A stretch of DNA of 64,000 nt from Burkholderiales bacterium (GTDB lineage: Bacteria; Pseudomonadota; Gammaproteobacteria; Burkholderiales; JAEUOS01). Position 1 is the first letter of the stretch. Every line of letters starts with the position of its first letter. Position numbers and translations under genes: made by a program. Of this stretch, positions 35,559 to 48,630 are shown one piece after another. The stretch is from contig JAEUOR010000053.1 of the NCBI GenBank assembly GCA_016790635.1, forward strand, positions 1 through 64,000, given 5' to 3'. The notes under the pieces were generated by a model. That model saw only the letters and a list, made by a program, of their open reading frames with translations. It ran no database searches and was not told the origin of the DNA.

Positions 35559-37007
35559 TCATGGCGCCACGTAGTACCGCGTCGTCTTGAGCTCCGGCTC
35601 CGCATGTGCGAGCAGCGCCGCATGGTGCTTTTTCGCATCGGCGACGAACAGGTCGCTGGCGATGGCCTGCACCAGGCGATCGACCCCGACCGCGAGACCG
35701 GGGATGTCGCCGGCCAGCTGGCCATGGCTCATGGCCGAACCCCAGTTGAACAGGTGCACGTTGCGCGCCGACGGTAGCGCGGTCCCTTCGCACGCCATGA
35801 GTTCGAAGCCGGCACCGAGGTAGGGAAAACGGCTCGCTTCCGCATGCTGCGATGCTTCGGCGGCATCGACGCGATCCCTCCAAAGGCGCACCGCGCCGCG
35901 AAATGCCGCCAGCTCGGCGCGTTCCATGAGGTCGACATCGAACCCGGTGGCTAAGATCGCGTAGTCGAACACGTGGCTGCCGCGAATGGTCTCGATGCGC
36001 ACGGCGTCGTCGCCCGGCACCAGGTCGGTCCAGGCCTCGCCCAGGCGTACCGCGAAGCGCGCGTCGCCATCGCAGCGCAGGACCGACTCGTGCGGCGGCG
36101 GCACCTGCTCGGAATACACGTGGGTGAGGAACTTCCAGCGCCATTCATCAGGCAGGTTGATGAAGCCGTGGAAAAAGCCGGGAAAGGAGGTCCACTTGGA
36201 CTTGTTGACCTGCGGCAGACTCGTCCGGCGCGCGAAAAGCGTGACCTGCGCCGCACCGGCATCCAGCGCAGTGGCGGCATTGTCGAAACCGGTCGCGCCG
36301 GCACCCAGTACGGCGACACGCTTGCCGGCCATGGGAGCGAACGGGAATTCGGTGGAGGCATGCAGGACGCGGCCGCTGGCGGCGGGGCTGCGCGGGTCGA
36401 AGGACGGGAAACGCGGCCAGCGCAGACTGCCGCTGCCTTCGCGCCCGAGGGCGAGGACGACCTTGCGCGCATGCACCGTTTCCTGGCCTCCAGGCCCCTC
36501 CAGCGTCGCGCGCAAGCCATCGCCCTCCGGCTTCAAGGAGACCAGGGCAGTGCGGTTCTCGACCGCGATGCCGACCGTGTCCCGCACCCACAGCAGGTAG
36601 TCGCGCCACGTCAGCGTGGGGATCTTGTACAGGCTGGCCCAACCCTCCGCGCCGTGCTGCGCCTCGTACCAGGCCCGGAAGGTGAGCGTGCCGATTCCCA
36701 GGTCCGGACCGGTCAGGTGCTTGGGACTGCGCAGGGTCAGCATGCGCGCAAAGGTGCCCCACGGTCCTTCGCGTCCGCGTGCTTCGCGGTCGATCACGCG
36801 CAAGTTGCGCACACCGGCGCGCAGGAGGCCGAAGGCCGCGCTCTGGCCGCACATGCCGGCACCCACCACCAGCACGTCCAAGACCGGCCTTCCCTCGGGG
36901 TCAGTCGACGGTTGCACCCAGTTCGCGGCCGGGTAGAGAAGGCGTTCCAGGTCGTGGCGCGCCTGTTCGGCCTGCATCGTCAGGCCAGGCTTCAGGATAC
37001 TGGTCAT
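35559..37007 (-). CDS. FAD/NAD(P)-dependent oxidoreductase (flavin monooxygenase-like)
   Basis: 482 aa from ATG at 37007. The first dinucleotide fold is VLVVGAGMCGQSAAFGLLRA for FAD and the second VAVLGAGATGFDNAATALDA for NAD(P)H. ILATGFDVDLM is the late ATG motif of FMO and Baeyer-Villiger families. The substrate is unknown. It is divergent from a TctC gene with 76 bp between starts, so a shared inducer is plausible. The longer open frame to 37511 enters that gene and is rejected. Confidence 0.87.
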   Translation of the reverse strand: MTSILKPGLTMQAEQARHDLERLLYPAANWVQPSTDPEGRPVLDVLVVGAGMCGQSAAFGLLRAGVRNLRVIDREARGREGPWGTFARMLTLRSPKHLTGPDLGIGTLTFRAWYEAQHGAEGWASLYKIPTLTWRDYLLWVRDTVGIAVENRTALVSLKPEGDGLRATLEGPGGQETVHARKVVLALGREGSGSLRWPRFPSFDPRSPAASGRVLHASTEFPFAPMAGKRVAVLGAGATGFDNAATALDAGAAQVTLFARRTSLPQVNKSKWTSFPGFFHGFINLPDEWRWKFLTHVYSEQVPPPHESVLRCDGDARFAVRLGEAWTDLVPGDDAVRIETIRGSHVFDYAILATGFDVDLMERAELAAFRGAVRLWRDRVDAAEASQHAEASRFPYLGAGFELMACEGTALPSARNVHLFNWGSAMSHGQLAGDIPGLAVGVDRLVQAIASDLFVADAKKHHAALLAHAEPELKTTRYYVAP

Positions 37008-37083
37008 GACGCGATTATCGGCCAGCGGAGAAGCATCGGACGATCGGTGTAAGCTTCGGCGCCATTCGCAAACGGAGGCCAGG

Positions 37084-38052
37084 ATGTTCTCGCGTCGCAG
37101 CGTCGTCACATGGCTCGTCCTGCTGTCGGCCGCCTTCGCGCCGGCGGCATGGGGCCAGGCATTCCCCGCCAAGCCGGTGCGCTTCATCGTGCCGATCACA
37201 CCGGGCGGCAGCAACGATGTGCTGGCCCGCCTGATCGCGCAAAAACTCACGGAGACCTGGCCGCACCCGGTGGTGGTGGAAAACCGCCCAGGCGCGGGCA
37301 TGAACCTGGGCGCCGAGATGGTTGCCAAGAGCGCACCCGACGGGCATACCTGGCTCCTGGGCGCGAACAACCTCTTTGCCTTCAACCCGCACATGGGGCG
37401 CCTGCCCTTCGACGTGTTCAAGGACTTCACGCCGGTGGCGCAGGTAGCCAGCGTGCCCTTCGTGATGGTCGTGCATCCCTCGGTACCGGCCAAGTCGGTG
37501 GCCGAGTTCATCGACTACGCCAGGAAGAACCCGGGCAGGATCAACTACGCGTCCTCTGGCAACGGCTCGCCGCAGCAGCTGGCCGCCGAGCTGCTGGCGC
37601 GCGCCACGGGGCTGTCGATGCAGCACGTGCCGTACAAGGGCGCGGTGCCGGCGATCACCGATCTGATCGGCGGGCGCGTGCAGCTCTTCATCGGCGCGGT
37701 CAATTCACTGATGCCGCACGTGCGCGACAACAAGCTGCGGCTCATCGCCGGTGCGGGGGCCAGGCGCTTCGCGGCCTTTCCAGAACTGCCCGCGATGGCG
37801 GAGACCGCGCCCGGCGTCGCGCTGGATGTCTGGCTGGGCGTGTTCCTTCCCGGCGGCGCGCCGCGTGACCTGGTCAATCGCATCCATGGCGATATCGCCC
37901 GGGCCTTGAATACCCCGGACGCGCGCGCCGCACTCGCAGCGCAGGGCATCGAGCCGGCGCTGGCGACGCCGGAGGCCCTGGCACAGACCATTCGCGAGGA
38001 CCACGCCCGCTGGGGCAAGGTCATCGCGGACGCCAACATCAAGGCCGATTGA
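37084..38052 (+). CDS. Bug/TctC periplasmic binding protein
   Basis: 322 aa from ATG at 37084 with GGAGG upstream. The signal peptide ends FAPAAWGQ. Hallmarks are VRFIVPITPGGSNDVLARLI, PVVVENRPGAGMNLGAEMVA and HVPYKGAVPAITDLIGGRVQ. It is followed at once by the TPP-enzyme gene and the isomerase gene (an operon of three), so its ligand is likely an aromatic or 2-oxo acid used by those enzymes. Confidence 0.93.
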   Translation: MFSRRSVVTWLVLLSAAFAPAAWGQAFPAKPVRFIVPITPGGSNDVLARLIAQKLTETWPHPVVVENRPGAGMNLGAEMVAKSAPDGHTWLLGANNLFAFNPHMGRLPFDVFKDFTPVAQVASVPFVMVVHPSVPAKSVAEFIDYARKNPGRINYASSGNGSPQQLAAELLARATGLSMQHVPYKGAVPAITDLIGGRVQLFIGAVNSLMPHVRDNKLRLIAGAGARRFAAFPELPAMAETAPGVALDVWLGVFLPGGAPRDLVNRIHGDIARALNTPDARAALAAQGIEPALATPEALAQTIREDHARWGKVIADANIKAD

Positions 38053-38054
38053 GC

Positions 38055-39842
38055 ATGCAGCGCGAACCGCCATCATCGCCACGCGATCTGCCGGTGGCAG
38101 GCGGCGAGGCGCAGACACGCGCCGGCCTGTGGGGCAGCGACGTGATCGCCGCCACGCTGCGCGCTCTGGATATCCCTTATGTCGCGGTCAACCCGGGAGC
38201 GAGCTTTCGCGGCCTGCACGACTCGCTGGTCAATCATCTGGGCAACCAAGCGCCCGAGATGCTGTTGACCCTGCACGAAGAAGTCGCGGTGGCCATCGCG
38301 CACGGCTACGCCAAGGCCGGCGGCGGCATGTTGGGCGTGGTGCTGCATTCCAACGTCGGGCTCATGCACGCCAGCATGGCCGTCTTCAACGCCTGGTGCG
38401 ACCGGGTGCCGCTCCTCATGCTGGGCGCCACCGGTCCATGGGATGCGCAGCGGCGCCGCCCGTGGATCGACTGGATCCACACCGTGGCCGACCAGGGCGC
38501 CCTGGTGCGCGATTTCACCAAGTGGGACAACCAGCCCGGTTCGGTACCGGCCGCGGTCGAGGCGCTCCTGCGCGCGACGCAGATCGCGAACACGGCGCCG
38601 CGCGGGCCGGTGTACGTGAACCTGGACGCGGCACTGCAGGAACAGAAGCTCGAGACCGTTCCCGCGCTGCCCGACGCGGCACGCTTCGCAGCACCCGCCG
38701 CGCCGCCGCCAGACGCGACCCTGGTCGCACGCGCCGCGGCGCTGCTGGATGCGGCCAAGGCTCCGGTGATTCTCGCAGGCCGCATGTCGCGCAACCCGGA
38801 TGACTGGGCGCGGCGTGTCGCGCTGGCCGAGAAACTGCAGGCGCGCGTCATCACCGACTTGAAGACCGGCGCCACCTTCCCGACCGCGCACCCCCAGCAC
38901 GTCGGCGCGCCGGGCACTTTCATGGGCGCTCCGGCCTCGTCGGCGCTGGCGCAGGCGGACTGCGTGCTGATGCTCGATTGGGTCGACCCGGGCGGCGCGT
39001 TCAAGCAGGCCGGTGGCGTCCCCGCGGGCGCGAAGGTCATCAACGCGACGCTGGACTCGCATCTGCATCGCGGCTGGTCGATGGATTCGGGCAGCCTGGC
39101 GCCGGCCGATGTGTACCTGTCGTGCGAACCGGACGCGGCGGTCGCGGCCTTGCTGGAAGCCGTCGCGGCGCGCCCGGCCGCGACCTGGCCGCTTCGCGAA
39201 CCACTCCCGGCTTCCGACGACGATGTGGTGAGCATTCGCGCCGTCGCCGACGCGCTGGCGCGCGAGTCCCGACCTGAGGAAATCTGCCTGGTGCGTCTGC
39301 CTCTCGGCTGGAACGGCCGCTATCGCGACTTTGCCCATCCGCTGGACTACCTGGGTTCTGACGGCGGTGGCGGTGTCGGCGCCGGTCCCGGCAATGTGGT
39401 CGGCGCAGCGCTGGCGCTGCGCGGCAGCGGCCGCGTGGCCGTGGGGCTGATCGGCGACGGCGATTTCCTCATGGCGCCCACCGCGGTGTGGAGCGCCGCG
39501 CACTATGGCATCGGCATGCTCCTGGTGGTGTGCAACAACCGCAGCTTTTTCAATGACGAGTTGCACCAGGAGCGCGTAGCGAAAGAGCGGAGCCGTCCTG
39601 TGGAGAACAAGTGGATCGGGCAGCGCATCGACGAGCCGGCGATCGACATCGCGCAACTGGCGCGCTCGCTGGGCGGCGAGGGGTTCGGGCCAATCACGCG
39701 CGCAGGGGACCTGGGGCCGGCGCTGCGCGCCGCGCTCGATCTTGCACGCAAGGGCCGCGCCTGCGTGGTCGATGCACGCGTCGCGCCGGGATATGATGCC
39801 AACATGAGCGGCGCGCCTCCCGCGGCTGCGCAAACAAGATGA
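38055..39842 (+). CDS. Thiamine-pyrophosphate-dependent enzyme (acetolactate synthase / benzoylformate decarboxylase superfamily)
   Basis: 595 aa from ATG at 38055; a TTG two codons earlier overlaps the TctC stop and is an alternative. The N-terminal Pyr domain has the catalytic Glu in LLTLHEEVAVAIAHGYAKAG. The PP domain has the Mg-TPP motif starting LIGDGDF and ending CNNRSF. The middle domain is degenerate for FAD binding. Possible activities are decarboxylation or carboligation of a 2-oxo acid. It sits between a TctC protein and a hydroxychromene-carboxylate-isomerase-like gene, which points to catabolism, not branched-chain amino acid synthesis. Confidence 0.87.
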   Translation: MQREPPSSPRDLPVAGGEAQTRAGLWGSDVIAATLRALDIPYVAVNPGASFRGLHDSLVNHLGNQAPEMLLTLHEEVAVAIAHGYAKAGGGMLGVVLHSNVGLMHASMAVFNAWCDRVPLLMLGATGPWDAQRRRPWIDWIHTVADQGALVRDFTKWDNQPGSVPAAVEALLRATQIANTAPRGPVYVNLDAALQEQKLETVPALPDAARFAAPAAPPPDATLVARAAALLDAAKAPVILAGRMSRNPDDWARRVALAEKLQARVITDLKTGATFPTAHPQHVGAPGTFMGAPASSALAQADCVLMLDWVDPGGAFKQAGGVPAGAKVINATLDSHLHRGWSMDSGSLAPADVYLSCEPDAAVAALLEAVAARPAATWPLREPLPASDDDVVSIRAVADALARESRPEEICLVRLPLGWNGRYRDFAHPLDYLGSDGGGGVGAGPGNVVGAALALRGSGRVAVGLIGDGDFLMAPTAVWSAAHYGIGMLLVVCNNRSFFNDELHQERVAKERSRPVENKWIGQRIDEPAIDIAQLARSLGGEGFGPITRAGDLGPALRAALDLARKGRACVVDARVAPGYDANMSGAPPAAAQTR

Positions 39843-40474
39843 GCCTCGAAGTCTCCTGCTACTACAGCCTGTCCTCGCCCTGGGCTTACTTCGCGGGCCC
39901 GCGGCTCTACGACATCGTGCGTCGCCACCACGCCAGGCTGGTCTTGAAACCCTACGACTTCCAGAAGGTCGTGCCGGTCACCGGCGGCATCCCGATCCGC
40001 ACGCGGCCCGAGGCGCGGCGCACCTACCATGCGCTGGAACTGGATCGCTGGCGCAAGCATCTCGGCATGCCGCTGGTGCTGGAACCTCGGTACTACCCGC
40101 AGGTCGTCACCGACCCCGACTGGAACAAGCGCCCCGGCTGGATGGTGATCGCAGCGCAGGAGCGCGGGCTGGACGCGCCGCGCCTGTCGCACGCGATCCT
40201 GCGCGCGCTGTGGGCCGAGGAACGCGATGTCGCGGACGCGCAGGTGCGCATCGCGATCGCCGATGAGAATGGCTTGTCGGGAGCCCAACTCCACGCTGCC
40301 GAAACGAGCGATGCCGTGCAGGCGATCTACCGCCGCAACTCGGACGAGGCGATCGCCGCCGGTGTCTTTGGCGCACCCACCTTCGTCCTTGCAGGCGAAC
40401 GCTTCTGGGGACAGGACCGGTTGGAGTTTCTGGATCGGGCGCTGGATGCGCGGCGGGCAGCGCACGCGGCCTAG
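39839..40474 (+). CDS. 2-hydroxychromene-2-carboxylate isomerase family (DsbA/kappa-GST fold)
   Basis: 211 aa, overlapping the TPP gene by 4 bp (ATGA). The N-terminus CYYSLSSPWAYFAGPRLYDI carries the active Ser of the NahD type in place of a CXXC. FGAPTFVLAGERFWGQDRLE is the conserved late block. NahD uses glutathione to isomerise a chromene carboxylate in naphthalene breakdown. Here the partner genes suggest a related aromatic pathway, but only the fold and family are supported. Confidence 0.87.
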   Translation: MSLEVSCYYSLSSPWAYFAGPRLYDIVRRHHARLVLKPYDFQKVVPVTGGIPIRTRPEARRTYHALELDRWRKHLGMPLVLEPRYYPQVVTDPDWNKRPGWMVIAAQERGLDAPRLSHAILRALWAEERDVADAQVRIAIADENGLSGAQLHAAETSDAVQAIYRRNSDEAIAAGVFGAPTFVLAGERFWGQDRLEFLDRALDARRAAHAA

Positions 40475-40541
40475 CCACGCGGGACAAAGGCGTCGATGCC
40501 CGGCATGGCGATCATGTCGTTGTTCATCGCCCGTCCGGCAT

Positions 40542-40561
40542 CTGCCTTTCTAAGGCAGTTT
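40542..40561 (+). terminator. Weak hairpin between convergent genes
   Basis: CTGCCTT/AAGGCAG stem with a TCT loop and three T on the plus strand. It overlaps the last codon of the VOC gene on the other strand. The T run is short, so termination may be partial. Confidence 0.4.
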
Positions 40562-41128
40562 CGGTGACGCCGTACTTCCGGCTTCCTCACGCGTGATGAA
40601 TTGCGGCTGGGCGGTCATGCCGGGCTGGGGCCAATTGGCGAAGGCCTCCGCGTAGCTGTGCGAAAAAACCTCGACGACGTTGCCCCACGGATCCTCGCAG
40701 TAAACGAGCTTGTAGGGCCTTCCAGGGATGAATTCAAACACCGGTACGCGCTGCCTGCCGCCGGAGGCGACGATGCGGGCGGCCAGCGCCTCGACATCCG
40801 AGTCGGTGACACAAATGTGGAAGACACCAACTTTCCAGTACTCGAAGTTGTCGGCGCGCCGCTCGACCGGCGGGTCGACAAACTGGAAGAGTTCCAGCCC
40901 TACGCCGTTGCCGGCCAACATGTGCGCCTGATAGGCCTTGCGAAAGCGCGGCCCGAAGATCGACGGCGTCTCGTGGGTGGCCTTGGAGTCCGCGGCCAGC
41001 ACCCGCGGCCCCATGATGTGACGAAAGCCCAGGATGTCGCGATACCAGTCGATGGCCGCAAAGATGTCCGGTACCGTGAGGCCGATGTGGTTCATCGGCC
41101 GCGGCCAAGTCGGCGGGTTCGAAGTCAT
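40550..41128 (-). CDS. VOC-superfamily (extradiol dioxygenase/glyoxalase-like) protein
   Basis: 192 aa from ATG at 41128. It begins MNHIGLTVPDIFAAIDWYRD (His as first metal ligand) and has the second module in VGVFHICVTDSDVEALAARI. It ends LVYCEDPWGNVVEVFSHSY (Glu ligand). It overlaps the EamA gene by 4 bp and is the last gene of the gyrB-led unit. Substrate unknown. Confidence 0.83.
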   Translation of the reverse strand: MTSNPPTWPRPMNHIGLTVPDIFAAIDWYRDILGFRHIMGPRVLAADSKATHETPSIFGPRFRKAYQAHMLAGNGVGLELFQFVDPPVERRADNFEYWKVGVFHICVTDSDVEALAARIVASGGRQRVPVFEFIPGRPYKLVYCEDPWGNVVEVFSHSYAEAFANWPQPGMTAQPQFITREEAGSTASPKLP

Positions 41129-42060
41129 GGCGCTCTTTGCTCCAGGTTTGCGGCTATGGCGCGTCCTCTTCCGTCGGCGAACTGCGCGACCGCAACGCCA
41201 GCCAGGGTGATGGCGGCGCCGGCCACCTTGATCGTGTCGTAACGCTCGCCGGTGAAGTACCAGGCCACCACGCCGGCGATCGGCGGCATCAGGTACTGCA
41301 AGGGAGCGGTGCGCGCCACGCCCCGCACCGCATTCGCCCAGCCCCAGATCAGCCAGCCGACGAAGGACGAGATCGCGGCAGTCCAAACAAGCAGGCTCCA
41401 GTCGAAGGGCGTGAGCACAGCCCAGGGAGCACCGAGCCCCAGGGGCAGGCAGAGCACGAGCACCGGCACGCTGCCCGTAAGGGTGGCATAGATCATCACC
41501 GGCACGGCGCCCAGGCGCTCCATGAGCGGCTTGGCCATCACCGTGTAGTACGAGAATATGCTTGAAGCCAGAAGCAGGAACAGGTCACCGCCGGTGGCAC
41601 GCCAGTCCGCGCCCAGGAGCTTTTCGGAAAGGAATACGAGTACTCCAAGACAGGCGATTGCCACGCCGACCACCTGCCAGCGCCCAAGTCGCTCCACCCC
41701 CATGGCGCGCAGCAGGATCAGGGTGGAGATCGGCCCGCAGGCAAGGATCAGCGAACTGGAGAATGCCGTCGACCAGTGCATTCCCCAAATGACCATGCTG
41801 ACATGGATCGAGTGGCCGATGAATCCCAGCCAGGCCAGCAGAAGCAGGTCTCGGCGCGACACCGGCGGCAGCCGGCCGCCAAAGCGCCACATCAGCAGCA
41901 AAAGCGCGCAAGCCGGCATGATGAGGTAACGCGCGAACAGGAATGCACCCGGCGAGACCAGGTCGATCAGGTGTTTCTGGATGGGAAAATTGAAGCCCCA
42001 GACGATGACAGCCACAAGCGCGACGGTCAGTGCCAGATCGTCGCGCCGCTCCGCCTTCAT
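41125..42060 (-). CDS. EamA/DMT-family transporter
   Basis: 311 aa with about ten membrane helices in two five-helix repeats. VALVAVIVWGFNFPIQKHLI begins the first EamA domain and ASSIFSYYTVMAKPLMERLG the second. Family members export amino acids, amines or metabolites. It overlaps the ankyrin gene (4 bp) and the VOC gene (4 bp), so it is translated as part of the gyrB tail. Confidence 0.9.
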   Translation of the reverse strand: MKAERRDDLALTVALVAVIVWGFNFPIQKHLIDLVSPGAFLFARYLIMPACALLLLMWRFGGRLPPVSRRDLLLLAWLGFIGHSIHVSMVIWGMHWSTAFSSSLILACGPISTLILLRAMGVERLGRWQVVGVAIACLGVLVFLSEKLLGADWRATGGDLFLLLASSIFSYYTVMAKPLMERLGAVPVMIYATLTGSVPVLVLCLPLGLGAPWAVLTPFDWSLLVWTAAISSFVGWLIWGWANAVRGVARTAPLQYLMPPIAGVVAWYFTGERYDTIKVAGAAITLAGVAVAQFADGRGRAIAANLEQRAP

Positions 42061-42751
42061 CGCGCGCCGGCGGCCTCGAGCATGCTCACCATGCGGGTGT
42101 AACCGCGGCCGCGCGCGAGCGCGAGCGGCGTCTGTCCGTTGCGATCGGCCAGGTTCAGATTGGCGCGCGCGTCGATGAGGTGCTTGAGCGTGGCCTGGTG
42201 GCGCGGGCCGCCGTCACCCAGCACGACCGCTTCGATGACGGCCGTCCAGTGCAGATTGTTGACGTGATCCAGGGGCGCGCCGGAACGTATCAGTTCGGCG
42301 ACGACTTCGGCATGCCCCAAGTGCGCGGCGGCGATCAACGCGGTGCCGTCATAGCGACTGGTCACATTGGTAGCCTTGCAACCGATGGCCAGCGCCACCT
42401 TCAGGGTCGGCAGGTCATTGGCCACGGCAGCGATGGTGACGATGTCGTAGCGGTCGTTCTCCAGCGCGTTCGGGTCGGCGCCGGCGGCGACCAGTTCGCG
42501 CATCACGTCGTGGCGACCAAAATAGGCGGCCACGTGCAGGGGTGTGCGCCGGTAGCCATCGCGATCGGCGACCTTGGCTCCGCCGGCGAGCAGGGTGCGC
42601 AATCGCGTCGCGTCACCTTTCGCCGCGACCTCGAACAATCCCCGGTAGGCAGCCAATTCGCCGCTGGAAGGCGGGACCTGCGCGCCGGCGTCCGGAGCGC
42701 CGGCGAAAACCGCGGCGGCCAGCGAAGCGACCGGGAGAAGGCGGCGGGACA

Positions 42752-42752
<1 letters not shown>
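42057..42752 (-). CDS. Secreted ankyrin-repeat protein
   Basis: 231 aa with a signal peptide (MSRRLLPVASLAAAVFAGAP, cut near GAQ) and about five ankyrin repeats, such as RTPLHVAAYFGRHDVMRELV and GTALIAAAHLGHAEVVAELI. The periplasm is the expected place. Ankyrin repeats bind proteins; no partner can be named. The start overlaps the gyrB stop by 1 bp (TGATG), so translation depends on gyrB translation. Confidence 0.88.
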
Positions 42753-46455
<3,703 letters not shown>

Positions 46456-46695
46456 GGGGCGGGCCTTTCGAACTTCTTCAATGGAGGTTTTGTATATGAC
46501 AAGAACAACAGCTAACAGGAGCCTGTGGATGACGGGACAACTACGTCAGGACCTTTGCAATCATGGACTTGGGTCTCACCGCGATCTGCACATGGCTGTT
46601 GACAATGGCGGGATGGCGTGGGGATTGTGCTGTCGGCGGCAAGACTCTTGGCGTGTTGTCCAGAAACCATGCAGGGTTTGTCCACAGCTTTATCC
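46456..46695. other. dnaA-dnaN intergenic region with near-match DnaA boxes
   Basis: 240 bp without a gene. TGTGGATGA (46524-46532) and TTGTCCACA (46678-46686) each match the DnaA box at 8 of 9 positions. These could help dnaN control or a bipartite origin. No strong AT-rich unwinding stretch is seen, and no terminator hairpin for dnaA is obvious. Confidence 0.4.
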
Positions 46696-48102
46696 TCAGC
46701 CCTTGATGGTTTGCTCGAGAACATGCAACTCGTGATTCAAGTGGGTATCGGTCTTCCGGTTCTCCGCGATCTTGCGTACCGCGTGCAGCACGGTGGTGTG
46801 GTCGCGTCCGCCGAAGGAGTCCCCGATCTCGGGCAGCGACAGGGAGGTCAGTTCCTTGGTGAAGTACATTGCGATCTGGCGCGGCTTGACCAGATCGGCG
46901 GTGCGCTTCTTGGAATGCAGGTCGATGACCTTGACGCGGTAGAAGTCGGCCACAGTCTTCTGGATGCCGTCGATGGAGATGGCACGATTCTGGGATCGCA
47001 CCAGGTCGCTCAAGGCCTCGCGTGCGACTTCGAGGGTCGGTTCGCGGTTGTGAAATTTCGAGAACGCGACCAGCTTGCGCAGGGCACCTTCGAGTTCGCG
47101 CACGTTGGAGCGAAGGTGCTTGGCAATGTAGAAGGCGACGCTGTCTTCAAGCGCCAAGCCCTGCGACTCGGCCTTCTTGAGAAGAATCGCGACGCGCATT
47201 TCCAGTTCGGGAGGTTCGATGGCGACCGTGAGCCCCCAGCCGAAACGCGAAATGAGGCGATCTTCCATGCCCGCGATTTCGCGCGGATAGGTGTCGCAGG
47301 TGATGATGACCTGCTTGTGCGCCTCGATCAGCGCATTGAAGGCGAAGAAGAATTCTTCCTGGGTGCGAGTCTTGTTGGAGAGAAACTGGATGTCATCGAT
47401 GATGAGAATGTCGAGCGAATGGTAGAGACGCTTGAATTCGTCGAAGGCCTTCTTCTGGTAGGCACGCACGACATCGGTGACGTACTGTTCGGCATGCACG
47501 TAGCGGACACGTGCGCCGGGAGTGTGGCGTAGCACCTGGTTGCCGATCGCCTGGGCGAGATGCGTCTTGCCCAGGCCGACCCCGCCATACAGGTAAAGCG
47601 GGTTGTACGAGGTGCCCGGGTTGTCGGCGACCTGGATGGCAGCGGCGCGCGCCAACTGATTGGCTTTGCCGGTGACGAAACTCTCGAATGTATGTTCGAC
47701 GTTCAGGCGCCCGCGCGCTTGCGGTGTCGACGATGCTCCCGCTGCGGCTGCCTCGGGAGGAGCCACGGCCTGGCTGCCGCCCTTGGGTGCATCCGGCGAG
47801 ACCGCGGGCACGGCCGCTTCGTCATGATTGACCGCAACCCGCACCTGGGTACCGAAAAAGTCGGCGGCAAGCGACTCCAGGCGCTTCACATAGCGATCAC
47901 GAATCCAGTTTTGCACAAACCGGTTCGGTGCCACCAGTTCGATGGCCCCGTTCGGGGCGCCGTTGCCGCCCAGGCGCAAGGGGCGGATCCAGGTGTCGAA
48001 CTGTTGCACAGGCATTTCTCGCCCGAGGATCTCCGCACACTGTGCCCAGAACTCGTGAGCGCGCAGTGGATCGATATCGGGAGAAGATGCGGCGGATGAC
48101 AT
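46696..48102 (-). CDS. dnaA: Chromosomal replication initiator DnaA
   Basis: 468 aa from ATG at 48102. The open frame extends further up but the extra part (48103-48219) is not DnaA-like. Domain I (about 10-85) contains [20 protein letters not shown], and domain II is a short Ala/Pro linker. The AAA+ core has Walker [11 protein letters not shown] and Walker B LIIDDIQF, and the DNA-binding signature is [15 protein letters not shown]. It initiates replication by melting oriC. A perfect DnaA box lies at its probable promoter. Confidence 0.98.
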   Translation of the reverse strand: MSSAASSPDIDPLRAHEFWAQCAEILGREMPVQQFDTWIRPLRLGGNGAPNGAIELVAPNRFVQNWIRDRYVKRLESLAADFFGTQVRVAVNHDEAAVPAVSPDAPKGGSQAVAPPEAAAAGASSTPQARGRLNVEHTFESFVTGKANQLARAAAIQVADNPGTSYNPLYLYGGVGLGKTHLAQAIGNQVLRHTPGARVRYVHAEQYVTDVVRAYQKKAFDEFKRLYHSLDILIIDDIQFLSNKTRTQEEFFFAFNALIEAHKQVIITCDTYPREIAGMEDRLISRFGWGLTVAIEPPELEMRVAILLKKAESQGLALEDSVAFYIAKHLRSNVRELEGALRKLVAFSKFHNREPTLEVAREALSDLVRSQNRAISIDGIQKTVADFYRVKVIDLHSKKRTADLVKPRQIAMYFTKELTSLSLPEIGDSFGGRDHTTVLHAVRKIAENRKTDTHLNHELHVLEQTIKG

Positions 48103-48276
48103 GCGGTCGGGTTTCGCCGGCGGCGGAACCGGTCCTTCGAGCGATGGTGGGTGGTGCCTCGGGTGTCTCGGAACGCGTCCCCTGCGGTGATGAAACACCT
48201 GACCGCCAAAGGGATGCACGGCTGGGCTGCCCGCCTCGTCGACGATGGTGCCCGCAGGGCGTTTTTTGTGGGCCGG

Positions 48277-48307
48277 ATTCTACGCTTTTCGAGGGTAGTT
48301 ATCCACA
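48277..48307 (-). promoter_or_regulatory. Probable dnaA promoter overlapped by a DnaA box
   Basis: On the minus strand TAGAAT (48282-48277) and TGGATA (48305-48300) with a 17-base spacer. The perfect DnaA box at 48299-48307 covers the -35 element, the layout expected for autorepression of dnaA. Confidence 0.45.
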
Positions 48308-48337
48308 GGCTCGGCGATGTCGTCCCGGGCTTTTGTC

Positions 48338-48367
48338 TTGACGCTTGCTTCGAAAATGTTGTCTAAT
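48338..48367 (+). promoter_or_regulatory. Probable rpmH operon promoter
   Basis: TTGACG (48338-48343), 18-base spacer, TCTAAT (48362-48367), each 5 of 6 to consensus, about 99 bases before the rpmH start. It would drive rpmH-rnpA-yidD-yidC-mnmE. Confidence 0.55.
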
Positions 48368-48465
48368 AGGCGGTTTGATAAAAGTCGGCCTCGGGAACCC
48401 GGGCGGGTGCCCCGAGGGGGCTTCCGCGACGGGCGCAGTCCTGACGATCCGGCGCTGGAGAAGCC

Positions 48466-48600
48466 ATGAAACGCACTTATCAACCTTCCGTCGTCCGTCG
48501 CAAGCGCACCCACGGTTTCCTGGTTCGCATGCGCACCAAGGGCGGTCGCGCCGTCATCGCCGCACGCCGCGCCAAGGGCCGCAAGCGTCTCGCGGTCTGA
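48466..48600 (+). CDS. rpmH: 50S ribosomal protein L34
   Basis: 44 aa: begins [20 protein letters not shown] and ends AKGRKRLAV, the universal L34 sequence. It is first gene of the rpmH-rnpA-yidD-yidC-mnmE cluster and divergent from dnaA. TGGAGAAGCC precedes the ATG. Confidence 0.99.
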   Translation: MKRTYQPSVVRRKRTHGFLVRMRTKGGRAVIAARRAKGRKRLAV

Positions 48601-48630
48601 CCCGCGCAGGGGCCATCCCTACTTCCGACC

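Larger units (their letters stand above)
48103..48465. other. Candidate oriC region between dnaA and rpmH
   Basis: 363 bp gap between the divergent dnaA and rpmH genes, where many proteobacteria place oriC. It contains one perfect DnaA box TTATCCACA (48299-48307) and the promoters of both genes. I find no further consensus boxes and no long AT-rich tract, so as an origin it looks minimal. Gene directions on both sides (dnaA-gyrB to the left, rpmH-mnmE to the right) agree with bidirectional replication starting here. Confidence 0.5.

Noticed and set aside
48103..48219. Upstream extension of dnaA
   Set aside because: The additional residues are low-complexity and cover the presumed promoter side; DnaA domain I starts just after the ATG at 48102.
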